Source: Agelas oroides
Taxonomy: Eukaryota; Porifera; Demospongiae; Agelasida; Agelasidae
Direction of reading: 5' to 3'
Assembly: GCA_949130485.1 (NCBI GenBank)
Contig: OX422184.1
Span: forward strand, 12,159,996-12,223,995
Length of the DNA: 64,000 nucleotides
How positions within the stretch are numbered: position 1 is the first letter of the stretch; the number at the start of each line of letters is the position of its first letter. This document shows, piece by piece, positions 10,883 to 22,528 of the stretch. The notes beneath the pieces are model-generated. The model did not search any database. It was not told where the DNA came from and saw only the letters and a list, made by a program, of their open reading frames with translations. Position numbers and translations under genes: made by a program.

Positions 10883-11997
10883 TATTTGCTAGGGTTTGTT
10901 AGTATACAGCATCGGCAAAGCTCTCAAAAAGATGTGCTTCAAAGGTGAAGGGTGGAGATCATCACCATAACCTCTGATGCAATATGTTGTTTCCTGTGGC
11001 TTTGCTTGGGGACTGTATATATGTGAGGGATTACAAGAGTAAACATTGGCGTACGTCATGAAGTGTGTCACAACATTAAGCGCAGTTTTGTGCAATACAT
11101 CATTATGAGCCTTTTATTGAGATGGACTTTTTATTCGGGCAACATTAATCATAGCATAATAATAATGAATCTACACTGGTAACTTAAATTAACTGACACC
11201 AATCAACCTCTGTAATGTTCACATTATAAGGTTATCCAAAAACAACAACAATGAATTTATAATGCAAATAAACCTGGCAACACTAATCCGACTCTGTTTG
11301 ACATCAGAGAGCACTTCAAGAGTCTATCATCTGCAGCTAGAGGTATAACATGTCAGAGGTATGTACTCTGTTGAGACTACTACTAGTAATGCCTGCCATG
11401 AATGCAGTAAGTGAGGAGTGTATCAGCTGAATTTAGAAAGTTGCAAACAATGTAAGCCTGTGCTCATTGCCAGCCACGAAGTCATTTAAACAAGTATCTA
11501 GCGGTAAGTTGTCAGTCTTGTCCTTGTGTATGTGGAGAATCATTAAGCTGTTGAGATGAGCTTGGTTCATTGTTGTTCGCAGGTATATTTTTACTCTCTG
11601 CAGAGTGATTCAGAGAACACTGCTGTCTACATTAGCTTATGTTTGTTTTTTTTGTATTGTGATACAAATCATCGTTATTTGCACATACATGGCCTGCGCT
11701 GCGAGTTTTAGTTACAACCAGTTCTTCTCAGAGCCAACTCACAACTTCCTTGATCACCCAGCAACCAGGAAGTGAGTCCTGGGAGTCAAACAGTACTTCG
11801 CAATGTCAGCAATGTGCGCTCTACCACGAGAAACTGTAAGATTTCATAGTCAGCACCTAGAGCCAGTGAACTCAGATCAATAAAGCAGCAGCCATATACT
11901 GTTCACCTAACTGCTCAGCGTACTAGTACAAGTACACGCCTGTACTTGTACAAACGCTGATACGCTCACGCCACGCTCATTTGAACTGAGGTGAAAT
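10883..11997. other. No gene seen; one dispersed-repeat piece
   Basis: Apart from 11711-11785, a copy of the repeat at 7683-7756, I see nothing to annotate. Confidence 0.5.
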
Positions 11998-12153
11998 CAA
12001 CAGTACTTTGTCGCAAATTGCGACAGCCGCACTTAGCGGATGCCCGCCCGCGTCGCAAAATGCGACATTCGCAGTTCAAGGGTTAACCACAACGCATGGC
12101 TACGCTCCACACGCTTACGATTCGTGCTCACGCTCATTCGAAGTGAGGTGAAA
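11971..12153. repeat. TTAA-ending, GC-rich hairpin-forming repeat between short direct repeats
   Basis: Bases 12009-12087 contain TTGTCGCAAATTGCGACAG, then AGCGGATGCCCGCCCGCG, then GTCGCAAAATGCGAC and end CAAGGGTTAA. Two short palindromes (GTCGCAAATTGCGAC and GTCGCAAAATGCGAC) could form hairpins. The same block lies inverted at 34997-35088. The region is flanked by direct copies of CACGCTCATT.GAA.TGAGG (about 11971 and 12131). Confidence 0.6.
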
Positions 12154-12165
12154 TGTTTCTAAAAC

Positions 12166-12300
12166 AGTCATGTCACATGTCATAGAACAAGTGTATATGG
12201 TTGAAGAGTGGTTCTGTGAGACCACAGTTGGACTTGATCAATTTATAGTGGCAATACAGAAGGTTTGTAAAAGAGTCATGTCACATGTCATAGAACAATC
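12166..12300. repeat. 25-bp direct repeat pair
   Basis: AGTCATGTCACATGTCATAG plus AACAA occurs identically at 12166-12190 and 12275-12299. The 109-bp period could reflect tandem duplication or flanks of an insertion. Confidence 0.55.
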
Positions 12301-12448
12301 CCATAATACAATTTCCCAGTTCACTGGAAATCAGTCTGTCCATTTGTGTTGCTGTTGACAAGAACTGTGTACCAAATGAGACACGTACATGTACTAGATG
12401 CATTCCATCTGACAGCAATATAGGCAGGAGCAACACGGCGGAGACTTT

Positions 12449-12676
12449 CTCGAATTACCCCACATTGCACACTCACTGGGCACATCAGTTCAGACTATTA
12501 GAAGACGAATAGAAGAGTTTGGACTAAGTGTAACTGCCTTCTATTCATCCATATCAGGTAATGATCTTGGTGCCATTGTAAGTGAAGTACTCACACACTT
12601 TCGAAACTCTGGCTATCGAATGATGGCTGGCCATCTGAGAAGACATAGAATTTGTGTACAGCAACAGCAACACTAA
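12449..12676 (+). pseudogene. Integrase-like transposase fragment (HTH plus linker)
   Basis: The frame reads AHSLGTSVQTIRRRIEEFGL, a helix-turn-helix-like segment, followed by FRNSGYRMMAGHLRRHRICV and a stop. The pattern (HTH, about 30 residues, then GYRxMxGHLxxxGxxVQ) is that of the N-terminal part of an rve/integrase-type transposase family widespread in cnidarians and sponges, where a DDE integrase core follows. No core is seen downstream, so this is a fragment. Neighbours are repeats only. Confidence 0.5.
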
Positions 12677-12734
12677 AACCAACTTGCAGCAGACTGCAGT
12701 TGTATTTCTAGTGCAGGAATGATGCCATTCTCGA

Positions 12735-12876
12735 GATATTTTGGTTACCGCACACTTTTGCTTTCAGCTGTCTTCTGCAAGGCTTTTGGGTCTTGCTGAT
12801 CATAATGGCACTCAAAGAGGAAGGCTGGCCGCTTAAATAAGCTTTTAGCGTGTTTGTGGTGAAGTTATACTGAGTA
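12735..12876 (-). mobile_element. Dispersed repeat family A, partial copy
   Basis: Shares ACCGCACACTTTTGC, CAGCTGTCTTC, TCTTGCTGATCA and GCACTCAAAGA...AAGGCTGG...CTTAAATAAGCTTTTA with 40000-40300 (same orientation) and 62215-62866 (opposite). Taking the 62-kb copy as forward, this copy is reversed. Non-coding; likely a MITE or SINE-like family. Confidence 0.65.
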
Positions 12877-13156
12877 GCAACTCACGACCTTTCCAGGATC
12901 TTTAAGTATCTTGGCAAGCTTCTTCCCAACACACTTTCAATGGTCCAAAACAACCTTTATCTCATGATTGGGTCAAATGAATTGTGTTTGGGGATAGTCT
13001 TTCACAGCATTGAGTAGTGGCTTTATTGCAGCGGACTTCTTTTCCCCTTTTCTTCACTTCAGAAACAACTAGTCCTGGTCAATTTTGCTACAAGCTCTTT
13101 GGGAATTGTTTCGGTTACATAGAAATGTAGGTGGCGTTTTACTTCTCCTATTTGTC

Positions 13157-13400
13157 ATTCCAGGTGCAAGGCCTCTTGCTTCTATTAGATGGCGATTCAT
13201 CCCACTATTGCCCTCAAACGATTCATTTGGCAGTAGCAGGGCAGGTAATTATATTTTGCCTTGATCTTGATGCTGGCGTTTGCCCCCATGAAAGGTGCAC
13301 ATGTGGTGAGTAGTGGGAGGAAGACGTATTCAAGCAGACATCCAATGGCACCGGCGTATGATTGCAACATCACTCTTGTTGGTGTAGTAAAATGTGCGAT
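13157..13400 (+). pseudogene. Pogo/Jerky-like DDE_1 transposase core fragment
   Basis: One frame reads LLLLLDGDSSHYCPQTIHLA and VAGQVIIFCL, matching the DDE_1 core around an active-site Asp (LxxDGHxSH). The next part is compressed and shifts frame near 13277: one frame gives LDAGV and the other FAPMKGAH and RKTYSSRHP, as in the LDxGxFxPLK...Y...HP region with a later active-site Asp. The PPxxTHxxQP linker expected between them is missing, so there is both a deletion and a frameshift. A different pogo-like relic lies at 3.9-4.7 kb on the other strand. Confidence 0.6.
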
Positions 13401-13904
13401 GTCAATATTGCTGGATCAGATGACAACTGCTCTCAGAAAATGCTAGCAAAATATGGCAACACTCAGGCTTTGCTATGAGTAACTACTCTGAGGCTGAGCT
13501 ACTTGCCATTGAACAAGAGCAAAACATTTGTAGAATAAGGCTGCCAATGCCGCTTATCTACGATTTTAGCTGCACCATTTATGAGTGCTGGGTGCAAGCT
13601 TCGCTGTCTCAAACTTTACCAATCAACCGGGGTCGAAGTTCATCTCGTGATAGCAGGTGGCTATGTTAATAATGAAAAGACAACATACTTTTTTCGAGTC
13701 TTGTTCTCTTTGTGACCTAGCAAAAGCATGACCTTGTATCTGGAACAACATTCACCTTTAATGTCTGGGAATTGTTCATATTCAAGACTAGACAAATATC
13801 TAATGCAAATCCATAAAGTTCTTATTCAAATCCTGCACACTAAGCGGCATTGTAATCACACCATGCATATGAAGACCATCATAAAACAGACTTCATCTGC
13901 AACA

Positions 13905-14062
13905 AAATTCCACACATACATAAAGTGTGAAGTTTAAACATAATGGGAGATAGGGATGGGGCATTTATGGCTTAAATGGGTGGGTCATTTATGACTTCAA
14001 TGGATAGGGCATTTATGACTTAAATGGGTGGGGCATTTATGGCTCAAATGGGTGGGGCAGTG
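13905..14062. repeat. Short tandem array with a copy at 55.2 kb
   Basis: Units of about 24 bp, GGGGCATTTATGGCTTAAAT, repeat about five times from 13957. The leader (ACATACATAAAGTGTGAAGT ... GGGAGATAGGGATGGGGCAT) recurs at 55241-55318, where the array has only about one unit. So the array expanded at this locus. Confidence 0.7.
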
Positions 14063-15421
14063 ATTGTTTTTTAGGAGATATGCTCAAAAAACAATGGTCT
14101 TCAGGGGAGTACCCTTTCCAGTCCTTGCATGACGCTGGATTTTGGTCCCTTTGAACTCCCAACCCGTGGCCTACTACAGAAAGGGCAGGACCACTCCCCG
14201 CCTAAGGTTTGCTTTGAGGAGCCCAGCTTTTGGTTGGCACATAGTGCTATGGGCATTCACAGTGCTATGAATATTCAAATTGAGGGTGGAACTCAATAGG
14301 TAGAGTTATAATATTCACTAGGGGATGGGAAAACGGTTAACGTACAAGATTCCAGCTTGCTATTGTGTCATCTTTGTGTCATCTTCCAGCTCGCTATTGT
14401 GCCATAGCAAAACTATAGTTTGCTAGTATCAAGTCCTCAGGCCAACTTTCAGGCAGCAGTTACAGAGGTGGTGTGACGAAGTCAACTGGTTGATGCTACA
14501 CCTTCCAAAGGTGCCTAGGGTTCTCAGACTGTGTATGTGACACATTAGAAGCTGCATTTCAAGTGGTCTAAGGGCAAGCAAGCATGTACATGACTACAAA
14601 TGTCGTATGTACTGGCCCCAGTTTACTATGGCAGCTCCCACCATGCAATCTCAGACGTTCTGCTACATCGTGAGGAATGGCAGGAGGGGCGTATGCATGA
14701 GAAGAAATTAATATTCGAGTAAACTTTTGGCTCAAAGTAGTGTGCAAAAAGGGGGGCATATTTTTGGGAGCTTACAGTACATCAACGAAATTAATTACTA
14801 TATGAGTGTATTATATGTGACAGTCCCGGACAGTGGCTGTAGCCATGCAAGTTGCTTCGATGCCTACTGGCTTAGTTTCAACACAAGGGCCGCTGATTTC
14901 CTGTAGTACATGTTCATCGAAGCTGCCGTTCATCCAGAAAGCCGTGGCAGTAGTTTAATTATCGATTTTTGACAGGCAAACCTCCTGCTAGTGCGGCACA
15001 ACCCCTAGTTGCTGGGACACGTGCCCCAGTGTGCCCCAGTGTGCCTCAGCCTCGTCAGTGGTAACAAGGGACGACCCCGCAGAGTTCACGTTTCCGGTTA
15101 TAAAATCTTTGTGCAAAAGAAAGAGGGCTGCAAGAGCATTGAGTTCAACAATGCTCCATTCTCAGTAGCTGAAGAAAAACTCCTTGTTTGACAGTTCGGG
15201 CCAAAGTGCAGGGGAAATGCCTCTGGTTGCAAACCACCCAGAAATTGGGGGCAAGAATGGCACTTAAACAGGCCTGCACAAGCTTTACAGCACCACCAAC
15301 ATACCTGTTGATCGACCCACTCCATGGATTGACCAGAAGAAGCACTGTTATGCCTTCAGGAGAAAGATTCGCCTTTTTACCTGCTCTAGACAGCGGTTGA
15401 TTTTCCTAGTGGGGTCTGAGA
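14063..15421. other. No gene recognised
   Basis: Short open frames near 15009-15400 on both strands overlap one another and carry no motif I can name. Confidence 0.45.
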
Positions 15422-15901
15422 GTGAACGTCTTCAGGTTCTTATGTGGCCAACACACGCATTGCGATCTCCATACCGAGATAGACGAGATCCTAGAGAGTC
15501 TCCCGAAGGATGAAGGAGCACGTAGACGCATGTTGGAACGGATTGAACGATCGGCCAATGATGCCACTGGGGAACTTGATCACAATCAGGGCACCTGGAG
15601 CGACCAAGAGACAGGGTTGTCAGAGGACGAGGCTCTAGATGAAAGGGCCAGGCATCAGGGGTTACAGCCACTCTTGACGCAAGTGAAACCCTGCACGGTT
15701 CAGAGATGGAGTCAGGGGACGTTCTTGATTTTGTTCCTACAGAGCTGGTAAAGAACAGAGAGGGATGAAAACATCAATCATAGGCCTGTCAACTGTAATG
15801 AGTTTGGCCGAAAGGTGTTGGAGTGTCTGCCTTTAGCTGTTTCATCCTTACCTCATACGATTCTAAGGTTTGGACTGGACAAAGATGAAGTTAGTAAGCT
15901 T
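15422..15901 (+). pseudogene. Decayed ORF of unknown family
   Basis: An open frame reads LHTEIDEILESLPKDEGARR, then WSDQETGLSEDEALDERA, an acidic, probably helical or disordered sequence. From about 15655 coding-like sequence continues in another frame (SEMESGDVLDFVPTELVKN), and after a further shift reads NCNEFGRKVLECLPLAVSSL and LRFGLDKDEVSKL to a stop. Coherent pieces in successive frames suggest one gene with at least two indels. I do not recognise the family; a transposon gene or host pseudogene is possible. No splice signals clearly separate the pieces. Confidence 0.35.
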
Positions 15902-18176
15902 TGAACGATACCACATTGTTAACTGACTGTTGTTTGTAGGTATCTGGAACCTCCGAAGTACAATTACAGATTCCTCAAGGATTGGAACAATCTGATCAAG
16001 TTTAGTATTATGAGGGTGTAATAAGAATAATAATCATTATAGGAGAGCAATTGATTGTCGGAATAAACATTTTAGGTCTTATCGCAGTCAAACGGCGGGA
16101 GAATAGAGCACACACAGAGTTTTATAATGGGGGATGACGTAATTATTGCATTACTGGTAATACTTAAAAACTTACATGCAACTATTGAACTAGATTCAGG
16201 TGGAGCTTGGATAATTCTCTGTCTTCTATCGTGTGTAGGCTCTTGAAGCACAGCCTGGGACTGGTTGACTCCTGCTATAAATACATGTTCCATACTGATT
16301 ACAACAGTTTATGGATGATTTGCCCATACTCGATGCATTAGTAGTATAATACTATTCTTCTATATTCGTTACGAGAATAGGTTGGCTGACCGCAACAGTC
16401 ATTCCGCCAGTGACAATATACGGACAATTATTGAAAAAAATGCAAAGTGTATTATACTATCAATCCTAAGCAGCTCATAATGCAGCTGCTAGTATGATGT
16501 AGCAATACATGGTGTTCCTGGGATACTAGGCAGCAATGTAACAGCATCAACAGCATTGCTGCAGTTGTTGCTCCTGCAGCCAGGACCACATCTATAGTAG
16601 ACCCTTTACATCATACTTGATATGGAAGTACAAGGTGGTAGAATGAAGGTCCTCGCCACACTGCTGCAACAACTTCCTGACAGTGCATGATTTGGGGGGG
16701 GGGGGGGGGGGGGGGGAGATAGACGAAAGAGTACATCATCGCTTTGAATCTTCATCAGTCCCCCGACTTTCACTCCCGCTGAGATTTTTGTGCATGATCT
16801 TGTACACAAAGTGGATGAGTTCTGGCACAGTTCAGGTTCCCACATGCAGCCTCATCATACACACCATTGTAGTTGTATATCACTGCAGACAGCAGAACAC
16901 ATTTGGTGTAGGCAAGGGTGTCTGAAGCTGTACATAGTTGACAGCACAGGCAAGGAGGGGAGTTAGAGATTTCAAAAGTACCAAGGCATCTGAAATGTGA
17001 AGGGAAACCATACGAGTCAAAGTGTATTCTCACATGTGAGTGACGGGAGGGAGAGAGGGAGGGAGGGAGGAAGGAGGAAAGGAGGGAGGGAGGGAGGGGA
17101 GGGAGGGAATGATGCATTTGATGGTGCTGAGGGCGAGATTAAGTTCCTCTGTTGCAACCTCCTTTCATCTTTTTGCCTGTTTGACACACCGAGCCATCCC
17201 TAATACCAAAAGGAAATGTCTTCCCAAAGATGAACTAATCTATAGGTGAGGAATGTTAATGGCATAATTAGTATCAACATATTTGCAGCCCTCAGGTTGA
17301 TCTTGGCCCTCGAGCTGTGCCCTCGTGCAACATAAATGATATTGCACTTCCACTCAAGTGATAACATATACTTATAGTCTAGTGCCTGTAACTGGCACAT
17401 GCAGAGACTCCTCCCACATCTGGTGCAACCTCTCAGATTTTCTAAGCTCTTTTTCAACTTGGACATAGGGGGAGGGGCCGATATTCAAATAGATACGTAC
17501 TAAACTTGAAAGCGAGTTTCTTACCGGTGAAGACGAGTAGTTTCCATCACGCTAAGGTCTGGAGTCCGAAAACGCGGTAGATCACTCGAACGGATGGTCC
17601 TGTGCGTTGTTTTGGCAGTTGGGCCCCTCCCCCCCCCTACGTCCATGTTAACACAAATGGAAGATCAAAACAGGGGAGGCCTGGGACCGAGGCTACCAGT
17701 GATCATGCCCGTGCATTATACCATTTGCAGTATGGTTCTGGTAAGACACTTGGGGCTAGCTATGGTGCTGACCACCCAACCTATGTGTACCCGTCAATCC
17801 CAAGGGCAGGAAGGCTACATGATCACTAGATCCCAGAACTTACCTTGACTACTTTGCAGTTGATTACTAGCCACGTACCCAACCCCCCCACCCAGCTTTC
17901 GCAGTACGGAAAGTGCAAGAGGGTTACTGCAAGCAACGGGGAGCTGGTGGGGGCTTGGGAACGAGGCTAGTTGATTACTGATCATGACATATACTAACAG
18001 ATTATTCACAGTATAAACTGTTGTATTCATCAGTCATCTATCCGTCTTCTGAGGTACATGTGTCATCCCCTTTGCGTTCCAATGATGTAACCGGCACGCC
18101 GTATATACGCGTACGTACGCGTACACCGCAATGTTTACTCGTACGAGCTATTCTGCACAGTGGATAAACGCAGCTT
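15902..18176. other. No gene seen; simple repeats
   Basis: Contains a poly-G run at 16694-16716 and a (GGGA)n-type purine block at 17044-17106. Frames overlapping them are low-complexity artefacts. Confidence 0.55.
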
Positions 18177-18491
18177 GGAGCATGTTAAAAATCTGAGCCT
18201 TTGCGCCTCGCGCTTCACTGTCTCTTTTTCCCCTCTTTATTTTCTCTTCTTTATTTCTCACCTTTCTCTCTGACTCTGACTTAGGATTAAGGTCTGACTG
18301 TCAGGTCTGGAGCATGTTAAAAATCTGAGCCTTTGCGCCTCGCGCTTCACTGTCTCTTTTTCCCCTCTTTATTTTCTCTTTATTTCTCACCTTTCTCTCT
18401 GACTCTGACTTAGGATTAAGGTCTGACTGTCAGGTCTGGAGCATGTTAAAAATCTGAGCCTTTGCGCTCGCCGCACCCCCCCCCCCCCCCC
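18177..18491. repeat. Tandem repeat (132 and 129 bp units) ending in poly-C
   Basis: Units start GGAGCATGTTAAAAATCTGA at 18177, 18309 and 18438. The third is cut after GCGCTCGCCGCA and runs into a C tract at 18476-18491. A diverged single copy with the same poly-C end is at 33937-34079. Confidence 0.8.
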
Positions 18492-18639
18492 ACAGGAAGT
18501 TTTTCAGAATTGGATGCTCTACTGCAAGTGACGGCAGCCGTGGTAGAGGAGGGACAACCACATTTCATCACCTCAATTGTAGTGAGAGTATCCGCTCAGG
18601 CAAGCATGCACATGGAGAAGTTTCATGTATTTATTGAAA

Positions 18640-18730
18640 AGGTGTGTTGGGGTGTGGGTGTGAGTGTGAGGGGTGTGGGTGTGAAGGGTGTGGGTGTGGA
18701 TGAGGTGGGTGTGAGGTGAGGGTGTGAGGG
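18640..18730. repeat. (GGTGTG)n-like microsatellite
   Basis: An imperfect GGTGTGGGTGTGAG-type array. The adjoining ORFs on both strands are its translation and not genes. Confidence 0.8.
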
Positions 18731-19800
18731 GTACAGATCCATATGTACATTTGGTATGTACATGTAGCTCTGAGTACGTGTGTGAATCTGCTGAAGGGCC
18801 AACCACTCTCAACAAGACTTAAAAAACATTAAAAATGTGAAAAGATGTAGGGATGGCATGCCAAAAAGTATGCAAGCAAGGTAGGGATATACATCTACCG
18901 TGGAGAATATTCAACATGTGAACACCTAGGAAAGCAGTGTTCTAGTTTCTTGCCATCAGCGAGTTTGAAGGCAACCTTCACATCACCACACTCATAGCAT
19001 CAAGTCGCTACAGAAAAGGCATAACACATTATGAGCTATTTTTTCCAAAAAATTGCAGTTGAATATTGTTTTCTCACATACTTCATTGACCTACCACATT
19101 TGAAGTTGAACATCCTACTAAAGACCGGGGGGGGGGGGGGGGGGGGGGGTTCATGGATGAATGAATATTTGATGGGTTTTCAAACTGCGTATAAACCCCA
19201 TTCCTAAACTGAAGTTTGAGGCTAAACACAGATCCAACACTCATATGACATGGTTTAGCATATTCCATAACCACTCTTCAAGGCTCTCTTGTTGCTCAAT
19301 TTTTTCATCTAAATCATAAATAACAGCACACTTCACTGATTAGCTGTTATAAATACACCTTAAACACCCATAACACCCACTTGTGCATACAACTTACCTT
19401 TTCAACCTCTGCATTTAGGGGTTTCAGTTCTGTTCGTGATGAATGATTCTCAACTGTCCTTGTTGCTCACCTTCTATGCAAACATCCTAAATAACAATGT
19501 CATCATGCGCTCTTCACCTCTGTCATCAGGACGGCCCAAAGGAGGTGGTTTGTGTGTCTGATGATGATGACCGTGACCAGGAGAAGGTATGCCTCTTTGT
19601 GAGTGGCCCAATTCATATCCTGTTGTTGGGGATTGGACTACACAAGGTGATAAGTGAAATGTGTCAGAAATAATTATTGTCACCAGTGTGCGATTAAATG
19701 TACGGCAATACACACGTTCCTGACGTCACGGCACATGGAGGTGACACAGTATTATCTGGAATTCCTGGAATGTCAGGAAATTGCGCGTGCGCAAACAGTG
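18731..19800. other. No gene seen; poly-G tract
   Basis: A 23-base G run lies at 19127-19149. Nothing else is supported. Confidence 0.5.
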
Positions 19801-19819
19801 TATACCAGACCCTTTTCTC

Positions 19820-20035
19820 CACCTTTTCAAATGGGACTGGGGTGATCCCTTCATGGGAGCATCACCTGATGGATTAGTCAACTGTCTTAGCTCTGGGTGG
19901 CAGATTGACATGATGAGACTAGCAGATGGCATTGCTGGATCAGTAGAAAACACTGCTTTCAGTTTTGATGCTGTAATTCGTCCAGTTCTCATTCGAAACC
20001 AAAGACGAGAGTTAGCTTGGCCACTTCAGGAATCC
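19820..20035. pseudogene. YqaJ-type nuclease relic with halves on opposite strands
   Basis: On the minus strand, 20035 to about 19900 reads NSRLWFRMRTGRITASKLKA, then PSASLIMSICHPEL: the N-terminal W...R.GRITAS...P...L...C.P signature of YqaJ-like exonucleases. On the plus strand, about 19840-19890 reads GDPFMGASPDGLVNC, the GASPDG active-site block that normally lies 60-90 residues further C-terminal in the same protein. The two meet head to head at about 19890-19905. YqaJ domains are carried by several invertebrate transposons. The simplest reading is one gene on the minus strand with its second part inverted. The EVKCP block expected after GASPDG was not found. Confidence 0.6.
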
Positions 20036-20628
20036 ATTCTGGGGCTCATGCCCAGATACACAAATCTCACACCTCTTCTAACACGTGCCATTGCCTGCGC
20101 CAAACCACACCCTTTTTATGTGCTTCGTACAAGGAACGCTGTGCAAAGCTGGAACTGAGCATGATGAGAGGCACTCCTAGCAGGGATAGTTATCACTTTT
20201 ATTGTGGAGGGAGGAGGAATTACTCTCATAGTCAACAATGCTCCAAGCTTACTGGTGCTACACAGAAACGCTTCTCGGTCCTTCCTGACGTGAAGGACTT
20301 CGTTCTACAACATGCACCTTTGTTTAGTGGAACGACAAGATGTGAGAAAAGTTTGACAATTGCAGGAACAGTTGGCCACGAGAGAGTGTATGCAGGAGTC
20401 ATGTAAAGGTAGGTGAGTGGGATTCGAGAAAGAGAATTATGGGGACTGTTGGAAGTTAACGTAACAGATGCTCCTTTATGTCATGAACAAAGATATACCC
20501 TGCCTGCATGTATGGTCATCAAGTCCTAATGGCATAGGATGGTTGGAAATAGGCATTACCAGAAATAAAAACCCATGACACCCCCATCAACACAGTGGGA
20601 GCCACAAAGTGATGGGGAGCTGAGAACA
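20036..20628. other. No recognised gene
   Basis: A plus-strand frame (20017-20406) is open but has no recognisable motif. Confidence 0.4.
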
Positions 20629-20633
20629 GTCCA

Positions 20634-20775
20634 TGTAATGGTCACCCAGAGAAAACGTGGGTCATCTCACATAATATAAATCATAATTATCACTGCACAC
20701 GTGCACAACCATGAATAATATTATAACAGTTAATTGACAATGAATAATAATTAGTTAATAGTTCCCATCATCACA
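20634..20775 (-). repeat. 3' LTR of the gypsy element
   Basis: In plus orientation it starts TGTAATGGTCACCCAGAG and ends CCCATCATCACA. It is 142 bp, very short for an LTR. It keeps TG...CA ends and matches the other LTR almost throughout. Confidence 0.9.
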
Positions 20776-20789
20776 TCTCCCTTCCAGGG
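20776..20789 (-). promoter_or_regulatory. Polypurine tract
   Basis: The minus strand reads CCCTGGAAGGGAGA directly against the inner edge of the 3' LTR, the expected place for the plus-strand primer. Confidence 0.65.
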
Positions 20790-20911
20790 AAGTAATGATG
20801 ATGGATCAAGCGACGAGGAAGAGGAGGGACATGAACAAGAGCAAGAGCAGACCCAAGAGGAAAGCACTAACCTAAGAACACGGACCAGCACCCCCAGTTA
20901 CACTGCGTCGA

Positions 20912-21735
20912 TCACAACGGAAAACTGCACGTCCATGCAGCTATGCCAGTCTGTACACCCGCATCTCTGACATCTAAGCCTGGTTCGGTCTGACGTTTGC
21001 TATGTGTACGTGTGGGTCGGAGGTGTCGACGGTTTCTACGGTACATCTGGCCATCTGGAGTGGTGATCAGGTATGATCTGGGAAATTTGGTATTGGCCAA
21101 GATCGTGGCTGGCAGCCACAAGCGACCTTTTTGAAAGCTCACTGTGTCTCCTTTTTTTAGTGGCATGAGTGGCTGAGAGTGCTTGTCGTAGTGATACTTT
21201 TGGTCGGCCTGTTGTTTGGTAAGCTCTGACTGTACTTGCAACGGAGGAATAGTTTTTGGAAGGAGAAGTTTGTGTGCGGTAGGTAGCAGGGTTCGGGTGC
21301 GTCTTCCCATTAACCTTTGTGCAGGGGATCCTAGCAGGCTGTTTGTTGGTGTGTTGCGAAACTCAAGGAAGGCGAGCTGGAAGTCACATTTTCCAGCTTG
21401 GGATTTGCGGAGGAGGTTCTTGACAGTTTGAACAGCTTTTTCAACTTTCCCGTTTGATTGGGGGTAGTGTGGGCTGCTAGGCTGGTGATCAAACTGGTAC
21501 TGTATCGAGAACTGATCGAATTGGTGGCTGGAGAACTGAGGGCCGTTGTCTGATACGTGTGTATTTGGTATTCCATGTCTTGCGAATTGGGACTTGCAAA
21601 TTTCAATCACGTGTTCGCTAGTGGTTTGCTTTAGTCTGTCTGCTTCGATGAAGTTGGAGTAGTAATCCACCATGATGAGATAGTGCTGCCCCTCGAACTC
21701 ACACAGGTCTATTCCAACTTTCTCCCATGGCCTTC
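20912..21735 (-). pseudogene. Gypsy integrase catalytic core and C-terminal part
   Basis: The minus strand reads WEKVGIDLCEFEGQ (first active-site D), then HGIPNTHVSDNGPQF (second D), then SNGKVEKAVQTVKNLL (E), giving the D,D-35-E triad of retroviral-type integrases. The C-terminal part has KGDTVSFQKGRLWLPATILA and NRRHLRPT, resembling the chromodomain-free SH3-like tail of gypsy integrases. The ORF from 21673 is 253 codons. It is out of frame with the zinc-finger part (frameshift near 21735). Confidence 0.9.
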
Positions 21736-22528
21736 CAGTACGGAATGAGGTAGAAGGGGCTCCCTAGGGTTGTTCTGCTTGTAGGTGGAGCAAGTAGTGC
21801 AATTGTTGATGAGGTCTTCGATCTCTGCATTCATTCCGGGCCAGAAGATAACATCTTGTGCTCGTCGTTTGCATCTGTCAACTCCGAGATGTGAAGCGTG
21901 TACGAGTTTCAGCAGGGTTGTACGCATGGAGGCAGGTACGATGACTCTATTTCCTTTGAAAAGGATGCCGTGGTGGTAAGTGACCTCGTCGCGGTAGTTC
22001 CAAAAGGGTTGAGCTCCAATTGGAACATTCGATTTCTTTGCTGGCCATCCATTCTGGACATTGTGTACGAGATCGGTGAGTGCTGGGTCTGCCTTTGTGC
22101 TCTGTTTGAATTCTTCCAGTTTGGCTTCAGTGATGGGTAGGGTATGGAGGATGTTGATGTCGTACTCTTGGTACTCTAATTCATCTGCCAGGTCCGGGAG
22201 TGGTGATCTGGAGAGAGTGTCAGCGACAAGTAACTCCTTGCCGGGTTTATATGAGACCTGTATAGCGTATCTTTGAATAGACATGATCATTCGTTGGAGA
22301 CGGGCGGGTGCAGCAAGAGGTTTGTGGTCTGTCTCGATGGAAATGTGAGGTAATCCATATATGTAGTCGTGAAATTTGTGGCATCCAAATACGATGGCGA
22401 GCATTTCATTTTCTATTTGTGCATAATTCTGCTGTGCTGGTGTGAGAGACTTGGAGGCGTATGCTATGGGGTGACCGGTCATCTTGGAGTAGGACTGCGC
22501 CCATACCCTTTGAGCTGGCATCAACAGT
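21709..22528 (-). pseudogene. Gypsy RNase H and integrase zinc finger
   Basis: Minus-strand coding resumes at about 22528 with VDASSKGMGAVLL (first RNase H acid) in one frame, then after a frameshift near 22490 HPIAYASKSLTPAQQNYAQI, ENEMLAIVFGCHKF and SIETDHKPL, all RNase H blocks. KPGKELLVADTLSRSPLPD closes the domain. The HHCC integrase zinc finger follows (HASHLGV ... NNCTTCSTYKQ). The frame ends near 21709 where the integrase core has moved to another frame. Confidence 0.9.

Noticed and set aside
16770-17249. ORFs over the GGGA block
   Set aside because: Low-complexity translation of a purine microsatellite.
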